A stretch of 27,866 nucleotides of DNA. Origin: Archaeoglobus sp. GTDB taxonomy: Archaea; Halobacteriota; Archaeoglobi; Archaeoglobales; Archaeoglobaceae. Positions within the stretch are counted from its first letter, which is position 1, and the number at the start of each line of letters is the position of its first letter. The position numbers and the translations under genes were made by a program. The stretch covers positions 1-27,866 of the forward strand of contig QNXS01000006.1 of the NCBI GenBank assembly GCA_003978865.1, written 5' to 3'. Below the pieces are notes generated by a model. That model ran no database searches. It had not been told where the DNA came from and was given only the letters and a program-made list of their open reading frames with translations. This document shows, piece after piece, positions 1-6,923 of the stretch.

Positions 1-16
1 CAACTCAGTTAAAAAT

Positions 17-217
17 TTATTTGTTTCTATCTTTTCTTTCAGCCTCTTTTTCCAATTTTTCTCCTTCTAAAAGCTCTTTGTACTCCCCCTCTGTCAATTC
101 AAGAACAACAGAACCTATGTAACCGCATTTCTTGCACATGTATTTACCGGTTATACCACCAGTATCAAGAGTTATATCTGCAGATTTGCAGACCGGACAT
201 ACAAGAATTCTCCTCAT
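17..217 (-). CDS. small zinc ribbon protein
   Basis: This 66-residue protein has two CxxC knuckles, C7-x2-C10 (CPVC) and C28-x2-C31 (CKKC), with a glycine-rich linker between them. That is the layout of an archaeal zinc ribbon that binds one zinc ion. The second half is charged (EGEYKELLEGEKLEKEAERK) and probably helical. No catalytic domain is visible, so a nucleic-acid- or protein-binding adaptor role is only an inference. It is divergent from the gene at 268, and both starts lie about 25 nt from one TATA element (238-246), which suggests a leaderless transcript. I do not recognise a specific family. Confidence 0.75.
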   Translation of the reverse strand: MRRILVCPVCKSADITLDTGGITGKYMCKKCGYIGSVVLELTEGEYKELLEGEKLEKEAERKDRNK

Positions 218-237
218 ACTATGAATTGTAGAACTGG

Positions 238-246
238 TTTTATATA
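238..246. promoter_or_regulatory. single TATA element between two divergent genes
   Basis: TTTTATATA is centred at about 242. It lies about 25 nt from the minus-strand ATG ending at 217 and 26 nt from the plus-strand ATG at 268. Both distances fit an archaeal TATA box serving a leaderless transcript. No second TATA-like element is evident in the 50-nt gap, so the same box may drive both genes. Confidence 0.55.
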
Positions 247-267
247 CTCTTTTACTGCTGTAGTATC

Positions 268-558
268 ATGCTCAAAAAGCTCAAGATAACTGCCGATGAC
301 TTCGAGGAGTGGTTGAGGGAGAGAGGCTATGCAAGAATGATGGGAGAGGAGAACTTGAGAATATATCTTAACAAAGGTATGGCTGGATTGTTCTTCTCAA
401 ACAGCAACTTACTGATGAGCTGTCTGTTCACTAAACTTGGCATACCATCGGGTAGGGTTGCTGACAGAATAAGAGCGGAAGTTGGAAAGAACATCAGGAA
501 GATATACGCTGACAATTATATGATAGAATTAGAAGTAGAGTTTTACGATCAGAGGTAA
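268..558 (+). CDS. conserved archaeal hypothetical protein
   Basis: This 96-residue soluble protein has no family I can name. It opens with a short charged helix (LKITADDFEEWLRERGYARM), has a hydrophobic middle (GMAGLFFSNSNLLMSCLF), and ends in an alternating stretch (NYMIELEVEFYDQR) that looks like a beta strand. No signal peptide or metal motif is seen. The ATG at 268 is 26 nt from the TATA element at 238-246, which supports a leaderless start. trm56 begins 31 nt after its stop, so the two may be co-transcribed. The coding assignment rests on the intact frame, the promoter spacing and the tight fit between neighbours. Confidence 0.7.
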   Translation: MLKKLKITADDFEEWLRERGYARMMGEENLRIYLNKGMAGLFFSNSNLLMSCLFTKLGIPSGRVADRIRAEVGKNIRKIYADNYMIELEVEFYDQR

Positions 559-589
559 GTTATTTCAAACTACAAACAGGTGTGGGAGT

Positions 590-1123
590 GTGAAAACAGA
601 AGTATACGTTCTGAGACTTGGACACAGAATAGGTAGGGATAAACGGATCTCCACACACGTAGCTTTAACAGCAAGAGCGTTTGGTGCTTGTGGTGTTTAC
701 TTTGATAGAGAAGATCCTAAACTCTTTGAAAGTGTTAGAGATGTGTGTAGAAGGTGGGGCAGTCACAATGGGATCTGTGAATTCTTTGTTAGGAGTTGTA
801 ACTGGAAAAATCTAATGAAGAGTTTTGATGGACTGAAAGTTCATCTAACAATGTACGGTATTCCCTTGAGGGAAAAAATTGACGAAATAAGATTGGCTGA
901 TAAAGTTCTTGTAGTTATCGGAGCGGAAAAAGTTCCACCAGAAGTTTACAATCTTGCAGATATGAACATAGCAATCGGTAACCAGCCCCACAGTGAGGTG
1001 GCAGCCTTGGCAGTATTTCTTGATAGATTGCTTAACAGTGTTTATGATTTAAAGTTTAAAGATGCAAAAATAAGGATTAAACCAAGTGAGAAAGAAAAAC
1101 TTATAGAATATGTAAATAAATAA
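590..1123 (+). CDS. trm56: tRNA (cytidine(56)-2'-O)-methyltransferase Trm56
   Basis: This 177-residue enzyme is recognised as archaeal Trm56, a SPOUT-class methyltransferase. Known members 2'-O-methylate C56 in the T-loop of tRNA using S-adenosylmethionine. The visible family features are the N-terminal VLRLGHRIGRDKRISTHVAL block (about residues 7-26) and the C-terminal SAM-binding knot with LVVIGAEKVPPEVY followed by ADMNIAIGNQPHSEVAAL. The length fits the family. The start is GTG at 590, just after a purine-rich GGTGTGGGAG stretch and 31 nt from the upstream hypothetical gene. It converges with rbcL, leaving only 21 nt between the two stop codons. Its product would stabilise the tRNA elbow in a thermophile. 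Confidence 0.93.
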   Translation: MKTEVYVLRLGHRIGRDKRISTHVALTARAFGACGVYFDREDPKLFESVRDVCRRWGSHNGICEFFVRSCNWKNLMKSFDGLKVHLTMYGIPLREKIDEIRLADKVLVVIGAEKVPPEVYNLADMNIAIGNQPHSEVAALAVFLDRLLNSVYDLKFKDAKIRIKPSEKEKLIEYVNK

Positions 1124-1144
1124 CTATACAAAAATTAACAAAAA

Positions 1145-2560
1145 TTAAATATACCATGCTACATTCTTTATAAATTCAATACCCTTTCTTAAAGTAATAT
1201 CGTTGAGTAAGTCTTTTCTGCTTTCGATTTCAAGTCTACTGCTAATGCTCTCAGGTTCCGTATACCCCCACTTTTCTATAGCTTTTTTGAGTTCTGAGTG
1301 CTTTTCAGCATAATCTTTCAGGCTAACACCTTCAACAACAGCTTCAACAGCCTGCCTCAGGGCTTTTGCTCCACCTGCAGTACCGTCCGGATGACCGTGT
1401 ACACCCCCTCCAGCTTGAACTGTAACGTTCTTTCCGTGAATAACAACCAAAGCGTCAACTTTTGTTGGATCAAGTCCTCCTGATGCCACTGGCATTATCG
1501 GCTTTATGTGATCGGCAAACTTAAATTCGAGAGAGCCCAAGTAAAACTTCTCCTCTCCCTCCATAAACTCTGCCAGCTCATGCAATCTTTTTATTAGTAT
1601 GGCTCCTCCCTCCATTTTACCAACGCCAGTACCTATGTGGAGCTGGTCAACTCCAATCATTCTGTAAATTTTTTCAAGTATCTGAAAGTTTACACCATAG
1701 TTTCCTCTGTGCCATGCAGCGTATCCAGCTCTGTGAGCATGTACAATTATTCCATGCTTTCTTGTTAAGTTTATCATGTACTCTAAGGCTGCAATTCCAA
1801 GAACATAGACATCGAGCATGACGCAGTTATGTCCCCTCTCTAAGACTTTTTCAACCCTCTCAGTCATTCTTTCTATGGATGAATCAGTTATGTTGACACA
1901 GTAAATTTTCCTCTCTCCCGTCTCTGCCTCAGCTTTGTCCATAGCATCAAAGACGGCATTAAACCTGTCTTCCCATCTACAAAAATCCTGATCAACAAGG
2001 TTTTCATCATCCTTGACGAGATCCAAACCGTTAACCCATGCAGTGTATGCCACTCTGGCAAACTCTTTTGGGGTTAAACCAACCTTAGGCTTTACTATTG
2101 TTCCCGCATGAGGTCTCAAATTTCTGTCAGTTCCAACGTACTTTCTTATACCATCCAAACCCAATGCAGGACCCTTAAACTGCTTCTGATACTTTTCAGG
2201 AAATTGTATGTCGAGAATATAGAGACTTTCAAGCTCTTTCATACCGAAGATATTTCCAAGAACTGATGCTTGGAACTGATTAAAGTTTTTTAGATCAAAG
2301 TGTTCAATCGGATACGCGATGTAAACAAAACCCTCATTTTCCCTGACCTTGTTAATTCTAAAAATTCTTGCTCTGTAATGCTCAAAGACATAGTCGTTCA
2401 TGGTTTTTATATCAGTCCACGTTCCAACAGATGATTCAGATGCTATTGCCTCCGCAAGTTTTTCAAGCTCATACTTTCCGGAAGTATACAACAAAACAAC
2501 AAAGTCATCTTCACCCGGTTCATACTCAAAATCAAGATAAGAATATCCACCGTATACCAT
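1145..2560 (-). CDS. rbcL: ribulose-bisphosphate carboxylase large subunit, form III (archaeal)
   Basis: This 471-residue RuBisCO keeps the catalytic set. TIVKPKVGL holds K157 (spinach K175 equivalent), GLDLVKDDENL holds the carbamylated lysine K183 with D185 and E186, HAHRAG gives H274/H276/R277, the loop-6 lysine K315 sits in GVGKMEGG, and PVASGG (S360) and QAGGGVHGHP bind phosphate. The N-domain TWTDI and GNIFG motifs are also present. Archaeal form III enzymes use ribulose bisphosphate from AMP salvage or from a reductive hexulose-phosphate cycle; the subtype cannot be set by eye. It appears somewhat longer than many archaeal form III proteins, mainly at the C-terminus. No small subunit, AMP phosphorylase, R15P isomerase or phosphoribulokinase gene is nearby. 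A TATA-like stretch at 2581-2592 gives a leaderless-type start. Confidence 0.95.
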   Translation of the reverse strand: MVYGGYSYLDFEYEPGEDDFVVLLYTSGKYELEKLAEAIASESSVGTWTDIKTMNDYVFEHYRARIFRINKVRENEGFVYIAYPIEHFDLKNFNQFQASVLGNIFGMKELESLYILDIQFPEKYQKQFKGPALGLDGIRKYVGTDRNLRPHAGTIVKPKVGLTPKEFARVAYTAWVNGLDLVKDDENLVDQDFCRWEDRFNAVFDAMDKAEAETGERKIYCVNITDSSIERMTERVEKVLERGHNCVMLDVYVLGIAALEYMINLTRKHGIIVHAHRAGYAAWHRGNYGVNFQILEKIYRMIGVDQLHIGTGVGKMEGGAILIKRLHELAEFMEGEEKFYLGSLEFKFADHIKPIMPVASGGLDPTKVDALVVIHGKNVTVQAGGGVHGHPDGTAGGAKALRQAVEAVVEGVSLKDYAEKHSELKKAIEKWGYTEPESISSRLEIESRKDLLNDITLRKGIEFIKNVAWYI

Positions 2561-2580
2561 ACTGTTAAATAGGCACAGTA

Positions 2581-2592
2581 GTTATATTAACC
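2581..2592 (-). promoter_or_regulatory. putative rbcL TATA box
   Basis: On the minus strand the sequence reads GGTTAATATAAC, centred about 26 nt upstream of the rbcL ATG at 2560. No Shine-Dalgarno sequence precedes that ATG, so a leaderless transcript is likely. The remainder of the 2561-2673 gap shows no other clear element. Confidence 0.45.
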
Positions 2593-2673
2593 TGTCGACG
2601 AAGACGTTGTTTAGGTTCAAAAATATTCAGCTCTTTCGGATGAGGGAGAGATGCTAAACTGGGGAGGGAAGTT

Positions 2674-3048
2674 ATGAGGGAAAGCTGTATTAAAAACAAA
2701 AATGAAATTGATAAATATAGTAATAAAGAAATTGTGCTATCGGAACTTTTTAGCAAGATAATATCGTCAATTGACGGGATAGCCAGAGTTGTAAGTTGTG
2801 GGGAAAAAACTGGAGAGACGTTTGAAGTTTACGATCCGCCGTACGTTCTTGAGATATGCAGAGACAAAATTGTTTTGAGAGAGTACGAAGATGAAATAGC
2901 TATATTAACTTCAGAAGGCATTGCCTTCTCAAGGGGTGATGAAGACATCAAAGTTCTTGAGCAGTGGTGTGTTGCCTTAACTTCAATGAGTTTTAGAAGG
3001 TACATCGCAAAAAACACGTCAAAACGGGCTAAAAATTTAAAAGCTTAA
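2674..3048 (+). CDS. hypothetical protein
   Basis: This 124-residue protein is not recognised. The N-terminal 25 residues are polar. A compact alpha/beta-looking core follows (LFSKIISSIDGIARVVSCGE, then YVLEICRDKIVLREYEDEIAILT). The C-terminus is basic (RRYIAKNTSKRAKNLKA), which could contact nucleic acid or membrane, but that is inference only. The ATG at 2674 has a clear Shine-Dalgarno GGGGAGG at 2661-2667, so this start is favoured and translation is leadered, unlike most neighbours. It is followed 16 nt later by another hypothetical gene that appears to carry its own TATA box inside this gene's 3' end. Confidence 0.7.
   Translation: MRESCIKNKNEIDKYSNKEIVLSELFSKIISSIDGIARVVSCGEKTGETFEVYDPPYVLEICRDKIVLREYEDEIAILTSEGIAFSRGDEDIKVLEQWCVALTSMSFRRYIAKNTSKRAKNLKA
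3036..3044 (+). promoter_or_regulatory. putative TATA box for the gene at 3065
   Basis: TTTAAAAGC is centred about 25 nt before the ATG at 3065 and lies in the last codons of the preceding gene. There is no Shine-Dalgarno sequence before that ATG, consistent with an internal promoter and a leaderless message. Confidence 0.45.
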
Positions 3049-3064
3049 GTACAAACTTTTCTAT

Positions 3065-3487
3065 ATGGCTTATGAGTTAAACGAGCTTGTAGAAATGTTG
3101 AAGAGTAAGGGGTATGAAATAGAATGGAATGTCACCCGTAGACTTGGAGATGTAGAAATATTTGCAAACGCTGTTGCCAAAACTAAGGGATTTAGATACG
3201 TTTCCGTGCGTAGGGAGGAGAACTGCAGACCTCTTATACCTCTCGAACGCTTCAGCGTTGCTGTTGCGAGATTACTTGGTGTAAAAGGATTTGCTGTGAC
3301 ATCCAACGGAGAAGATGTAATGTGCCTCAGAGTAGATAATGGTAAAAACGTGAGCTTGGAGGATATACCTGACGCAAACGAAGCTCAACCACTGGATTTT
3401 AACTTCGACGAGGAAAGAGAGTCCAGAATTGCTGTGGCTATAGGAAAACTCAGGTGTCCCTGCAAGCAGGGTGAGTGCAGAATATAG
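3065..3487 (+). CDS. hypothetical protein with cysteine-rich C-terminal tail
   Basis: This 140-residue soluble protein belongs to no family I recognise. The N-terminal two thirds look alpha/beta: an opening helix (ELNELVEMLKSKGYEIEW), strands such as VEIFANAVAKTKGFRYVSVR, and a helix around ERFSVAVARLLG. The most notable part is the end, RCPCKQGECRI, which puts three cysteines in a CxCx4C pattern within the last 11 residues, possibly for metal binding or a redox thiol. An acidic stretch (about residues 98-118) precedes it. The start is supported by a TATA element 25 nt upstream. Function unknown. Confidence 0.72.
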   Translation: MAYELNELVEMLKSKGYEIEWNVTRRLGDVEIFANAVAKTKGFRYVSVRREENCRPLIPLERFSVAVARLLGVKGFAVTSNGEDVMCLRVDNGKNVSLEDIPDANEAQPLDFNFDEERESRIAVAIGKLRCPCKQGECRI

Positions 3488-3545
3488 TGCAAGAATATAT
3501 TATTATTGTATATTTACTACTGCATATTATTGTAAAGCAGGAAAA

Positions 3546-3558
3546 CCGAAAAATACTT
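3546..3558 (+). promoter_or_regulatory. putative BRE/TATA promoter of the flavin reductase-like gene
   Basis: CCGAAAAATACTT resembles a purine-rich BRE followed by a TATA element and ends about 25 nt before the ATG at 3583. It supports that ATG over the longer open frame that begins at 3475 inside the preceding gene. Confidence 0.4.
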
Positions 3559-3582
3559 CAGAAGATTGAGCTTATAGAATTT

Positions 3583-4131
3583 ATGCAGTTAAATCCGGAG
3601 AAGTACTATTCAGTTCTTGCAAGACCGGTAGTAATAGTAACCACGATATCTGCCGAAGAAAAAGTGAATGCAGCGCCTTTTAGCTTCTGTTCTCCAATAA
3701 GTTTTTCTCCGCCACTTATCGGTTTTTCATGCAATCCTGCACACGATACATGGGCCAATATTCAGGAAACTGGGGAGTTTATAATTAACGTTGCGAGTCC
3801 TGAGCTTGGAGACTATCTGCATATACTCGAACAGAAATTTCCAAGGGGAGTTAATGAGCTTGAAAAAGCTGGACTGCGGGAATTACCTTCAAAGTGCGTA
3901 AGACCTCCGAGGGTTGAAAAGTGCGTTGCTTGGATAGAATGCAAATGGTTAAAGGAGCTAACGTATGAAATCGGGGATCACATGTGGGTTGTTGGAAAGG
4001 TTGTGTGTGCTGAGGTTGATGATGAATGCTGGGACGGTGTACTCAGAGCTGAAAAGACACTGTTACATCTAAGCGGAGAGTATTTTGCTCAAGAAGCAAA
4101 GGTAACAAAGTACAAAAGAGCTAAAGGGTAA
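3583..4131 (+). CDS. flavin reductase-like FMN-binding split-barrel protein
   Basis: This 182-residue protein has the flavin reductase-like split-barrel fold. Visible features are the N-terminal MQLNPEKYYSVLARPVVIVT, the FMN-contact region VNAAPFSFCSPISFSPPLIG, and CNPAHDTWANIQETGEFIIN, where this family recognises a new ligand and then lays down an IINV strand. Known members bind FMN and reduce it or pass electrons to iron or an oxygenase; the partner here is unknown. The frame is open back to 3475, but those 36 codons (MQNIVQEYIIIVYLLLH...) overlap the upstream gene and do not look like the family, so the start is placed at 3583. It converges on the membrane protein gene that ends at 4134, with 2 nt between the stops. 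Confidence 0.85.
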   Translation: MQLNPEKYYSVLARPVVIVTTISAEEKVNAAPFSFCSPISFSPPLIGFSCNPAHDTWANIQETGEFIINVASPELGDYLHILEQKFPRGVNELEKAGLRELPSKCVRPPRVEKCVAWIECKWLKELTYEIGDHMWVVGKVVCAEVDDECWDGVLRAEKTLLHLSGEYFAQEAKVTKYKRAKG

Positions 4132-4133
4132 AA

Positions 4134-4634
4134 TTAATTTTTGAGCATATTCTCCAAAACATCAACAAAAGCATCGGGATTCTCCACACCAAAAACGTAG
4201 TTTCTTCCTGCTCTAACAAGTACAAGGTCTCGACATTTTCTTGAGTAGACAAGAGTTGACTTTCCATCCAAAATAAAAACACCGTACCATCCAAACAACC
4301 CGGCTGTGCCTATCAGAAGCCTTCGCCCAAGGTCAGGGTCTCTTAGCAGTTTAATTTCCTTAACGCTTCCCGGTTTGAAGCATATTGTTGTACTGCCAAG
4401 AACTCTTTTTACTTTGATTGTATTGTTTTTTATCTCCACTGAAGTGGGCATCATTGAAAATAGAAAAAATATCGCTGTTGCAAGTGAAAAAAATATAACC
4501 GTCTCTCTGAAACCCGATACTATACAGTAAATTCCGAAGATAAACAGAATTAAAAGAGCTATACTCGTGATTTTCTTCGCCCTGCTATCAAACTTAAGTT
4601 CAAAATTTGCAGATTTTCCACTCATTTTACTCAT
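4134..4634 (-). CDS. two-TM membrane protein with bacterial PH-like domain
   Basis: This 166-residue protein has two hydrophobic segments at about residues 22-42 and 45-62 (ITSIALLILFIFGIYCIVSG, then TVIFFSLATAIFFLFSMM). A beta-rich soluble domain follows, with TSVEIKNNTIKVKR, SVKEIKLLRDPDLGRR and a closing helix (PDAFVDVLENMLKN). That order, two membrane helices and then a small beta domain with a C-terminal helix, is typical of bacterial PH-like (bPH) membrane proteins. Function is unknown. It is the last gene of the minus-strand DUF47-PiT-cofC cluster, starting 13 nt after cofC. The sequence GGGTG about 7 nt before the ATG is a plausible ribosome binding site. Confidence 0.7.
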   Translation of the reverse strand: MSKMSGKSANFELKFDSRAKKITSIALLILFIFGIYCIVSGFRETVIFFSLATAIFFLFSMMPTSVEIKNNTIKVKRVLGSTTICFKPGSVKEIKLLRDPDLGRRLLIGTAGLFGWYGVFILDGKSTLVYSRKCRDLVLVRAGRNYVFGVENPDAFVDVLENMLKN

Positions 4635-4647
4635 TTATTACACCCGC

Positions 4648-5274
4648 TCAAGCTTTGATAACTCTCACCAAGCAGGGATTTTTGCTTAAAACAATTCTGA
4701 ATCCTATTTCTCTCAAATATTTACCTGTTTTTGATTCCGGAGAATGTAAAAGAACTTCAAGCAAATCATCAGGTGTATCAATATCACATCCGGCAAAGAA
4801 GGAGTCAAAAATAGACACTTTGAGTCCCATTGACCTTGCAATTGAAATATGCTTCATAAAACTGCCGTAATGGTAACTGACTCTAAATTCCTTCCGGATT
4901 AACATCATGTTAGTTCCGCCTCTCCTTCCCGGAGCAAGGACAATATCTCCTTTTTTTTCAAAAAACTTTCTCAGGATTTCCCCATTCAACAGCGGTAAAT
5001 CCGAAACTATTACTGCTGTATTTCTTGATAATCTATCGTTTATAACGTCATCCAAGTCCCTCTCGTCGACTTCAACGTCCACATCCAAGATCTTTTCAAT
5101 TTTTTCAGCATTACTCTGCAGTATTACCCTCACGTTTTCTACACCAGCATCCGACACCGCTTTCAGTACGTCGAGAAGCATGAACTGCGATAGCTTTTCC
5201 CTCTCCTCTCTGCTGAGAAATAAGCTCAGTCTCGACTTTGGATTTACCAGTTTGAAAGGTATTAACACATTCAC
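4648..5274 (-). CDS. cofC: 2-phospho-L-lactate guanylyltransferase (CofC)
   Basis: CofC activates 2-phospho-L-lactate (or a related C3 acid) with GTP for coenzyme F420 side-chain synthesis. The nucleotidyltransferase signature is visible: the N-terminal VLIPFKLVNPKSRLS loop, VIVSDLPLL for the metal-binding region, LAPGRRGGTNMML for the guanine/substrate loop, and FFAGCDIDTPDDL near the C-terminus. The frame opens at tandem GTG codons at 5289, but family members begin M-x-x-x-(I/V)-P-(F/Y)-K. That matches GTG 5274 (MNVLIPFK), which has AGGTGGTGGG just upstream as a ribosome binding site, giving 208 residues. The gene follows the PiT permease almost without a gap, so it is probably co-transcribed with phosphate uptake genes. 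Confidence 0.9.
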   Translation of the reverse strand: MNVLIPFKLVNPKSRLSLFLSREEREKLSQFMLLDVLKAVSDAGVENVRVILQSNAEKIEKILDVDVEVDERDLDDVINDRLSRNTAVIVSDLPLLNGEILRKFFEKKGDIVLAPGRRGGTNMMLIRKEFRVSYHYGSFMKHISIARSMGLKVSIFDSFFAGCDIDTPDDLLEVLLHSPESKTGKYLREIGFRIVLSKNPCLVRVIKA

Positions 5275-5292
5275 TTTCAATCCCACCACCTC

Positions 5293-6207
5293 TTAAAGCA
5301 CGACTCTTGCTATGATATATGTTACCATAAATGCAGTTAAAGGGGACACTATCCATATTGAAACAATCTTTTTCAACAGCTTTATCTTAACAGCATTAAC
5401 TCCTTTAAGAAGCCCAACACCCACAATTCCACCGATAAGACAGTATGTTGTTGAAACGGGCATTCCAAGCAGAGTAAAAAGGAATACTGTCAGTCCGGCA
5501 GAACCTTGAGCCGAGAACCCCGAAAGTGGATCGAGTGTAGTTATATCTTTGCCAACAGTCTCAATCACTCTGCCTCCCAAAATTAATGCTCCTGCAATCA
5601 GAGAAGCAGAACCAAGAACTGATGCCTCAACGTGGGGAATAAGTTTTGAAGATACTACAGGAGCGAGTGCTGACGCGAGCTCGTTTGCTCCAGTATTGTA
5701 CGCAATGAGAATGCCACTAATAATTAACATTATGTAAAGCAACCTTTCCACAACAAAAACAGGTATTCTTGAAAAAATTTTCTCTGATAAGATATATATT
5801 ACAATTGCGAGTATAAGTGCCCCAATTGGTGAGATTATCCAGGAGATTACTATTGAAGCAAAGACGCTAAGCTTTGCTGTACCGGCAACAACGCCGGCAC
5901 CGATCATACTTCCCACTATTGCCTGATGGCTTGAAACTGGCAGCTTCTTCCAGTTTAGTATGACAATCATGCATGCAGAAACTACGAGGACTATCAATAT
6001 CATAGCACAATTAAGCTTTGCTATACTTCCAACTGTTTCCAAAACCTTTACCTGTGTAAGTGAACCAACAGTAACAAATATGCCTATTAGCAGAATGGCC
6101 ATTCTGAAGCTTATAACTCCGCAACCTACCGGCACACCAAAGGCGTTTGATGTGTTGTTAGACCCTATACTGAATGCTATTATCGATATTGCGATTTCTG
6201 ATAGCAT
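5293..6207 (-). CDS. pit: PiT family inorganic phosphate permease
   Basis: This 304-residue integral membrane protein has both halves of the PiT duplication. The first signature, GSNNTSNAFGVPVGCG, is near residue 16, and the second, NTGANELASALAPVVSS, is near residue 166. Together they correspond to the GANDVANA repeats that form the phosphate/cation site. About nine or ten hydrophobic spans are visible. It imports phosphate with a coupling cation, as known for the family. The short length without a large central loop is normal for archaeal members. The DUF47 gene lies 11 nt upstream, and the pair is the usual Pit-accessory arrangement. GAGGGT about 6 nt before the ATG is a good ribosome binding site. 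Confidence 0.93.
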   Translation of the reverse strand: MLSEIAISIIAFSIGSNNTSNAFGVPVGCGVISFRMAILLIGIFVTVGSLTQVKVLETVGSIAKLNCAMILIVLVVSACMIVILNWKKLPVSSHQAIVGSMIGAGVVAGTAKLSVFASIVISWIISPIGALILAIVIYILSEKIFSRIPVFVVERLLYIMLIISGILIAYNTGANELASALAPVVSSKLIPHVEASVLGSASLIAGALILGGRVIETVGKDITTLDPLSGFSAQGSAGLTVFLFTLLGMPVSTTYCLIGGIVGVGLLKGVNAVKIKLLKKIVSIWIVSPLTAFMVTYIIARVVL

Positions 6208-6218
6208 GATGACCCTCG

Positions 6219-6854
6219 CTAACGCAGACTGACATTTAGAATTTGAATTAGATCTGCTGCATCCTCTATTACATCGCTAACGTAAACGAGATGGTCTATA
6301 AAGTCCGAAAGTATCTTTCCCTCCCAGTAGTTGCTAACGTTTCTCTTCATTATTTTTTCATAAATTCTATTTCTCAGAGTATCTACCTCTCTTTCCCTCA
6401 CCCTTATTTTAACAGTTCTGTTTTCAAGTTTATCCCCGCTCCTCAGAGCGCTAAAAGCCTCAAGTAAATCGTTACTCATTTTTACATTTATCTTGGCAAC
6501 TCTAACACAGAGTTCTCTCAATTCATCATCAAGGTGTAAGTTGAGCCTCAAATAGTCTATTGCGGTGTCTTCGAGCATGTCCAGAGTTTCATCTATTGTT
6601 TCAGCAAGTTTATATAGAGTTCCACGCATAGCCGGTAAAAAAGCCCCCCCGTAAAGCTTTAAAGCTATATCCCTTCTAAGTCTGTCCCCCGTTCTCTCAA
6701 GTTCGCATACCTGATTAAGAAGACTTTTATCATCAGTTTCGATGGCTTTCAGAAATACCTCACAGGCAAACTTCACAGTGTTTATATGTTCCTTAAATAG
6801 CTCGATCACCTCACTTTCCATTCTACCAAACGATAGTTTTCTAAAAAACTTCAT
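6219..6854 (-). CDS. DUF47 family PhoU-like Pit accessory protein
   Basis: This all-helical protein of about 211 residues belongs to the TIGR00153/DUF47 family, distant relatives of PhoU that sit beside PiT permeases and probably control phosphate transport. Typical sequence includes FFRKLSFG at the start, the heptad-rich helices VCELERTGDRLRRDIALKLY and LYKLAETIDETLDMLEDTAI, and the C-terminal FIDHLVYVSDVIEDAADLI. PhoU-like D/E-rich helices bind metal clusters in relatives. The frame extends to a GTG at 6869, but GTGAT at 6865-6869 works better as the ribosome binding site for the ATG at 6854, which also gives the expected family N-terminus. It heads the minus-strand phosphate operon. Confidence 0.9.
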   Translation of the reverse strand: MKFFRKLSFGRMESEVIELFKEHINTVKFACEVFLKAIETDDKSLLNQVCELERTGDRLRRDIALKLYGGAFLPAMRGTLYKLAETIDETLDMLEDTAIDYLRLNLHLDDELRELCVRVAKINVKMSNDLLEAFSALRSGDKLENRTVKIRVREREVDTLRNRIYEKIMKRNVSNYWEGKILSDFIDHLVYVSDVIEDAADLIQILNVSLR

Positions 6855-6887
6855 TGATAGATACATCACGTTAAAAGTAAAAACGTT

Positions 6888-6904
6888 TTCCGAAAACTTG
6901 ATTT
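6888..6904 (+). promoter_or_regulatory. putative promoter of the VWA gene
   Basis: CGAAAACTTGATTTTTC in the divergent gap between the DUF47 and VWA genes looks like a BRE plus a weak TATA, about 26 nt before the ATG at 6924. No Shine-Dalgarno sequence precedes that ATG. Confidence 0.35.
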
Positions 6905-6923
6905 TTCCTTAGACTGACTGTAC

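Noticed and set aside
3475..3582. Extended N-terminus of the flavin reductase-like protein
   Set aside because: The 36 extra codons overlap the upstream gene, are not family-like, and a promoter lies between them and the ATG at 3583.
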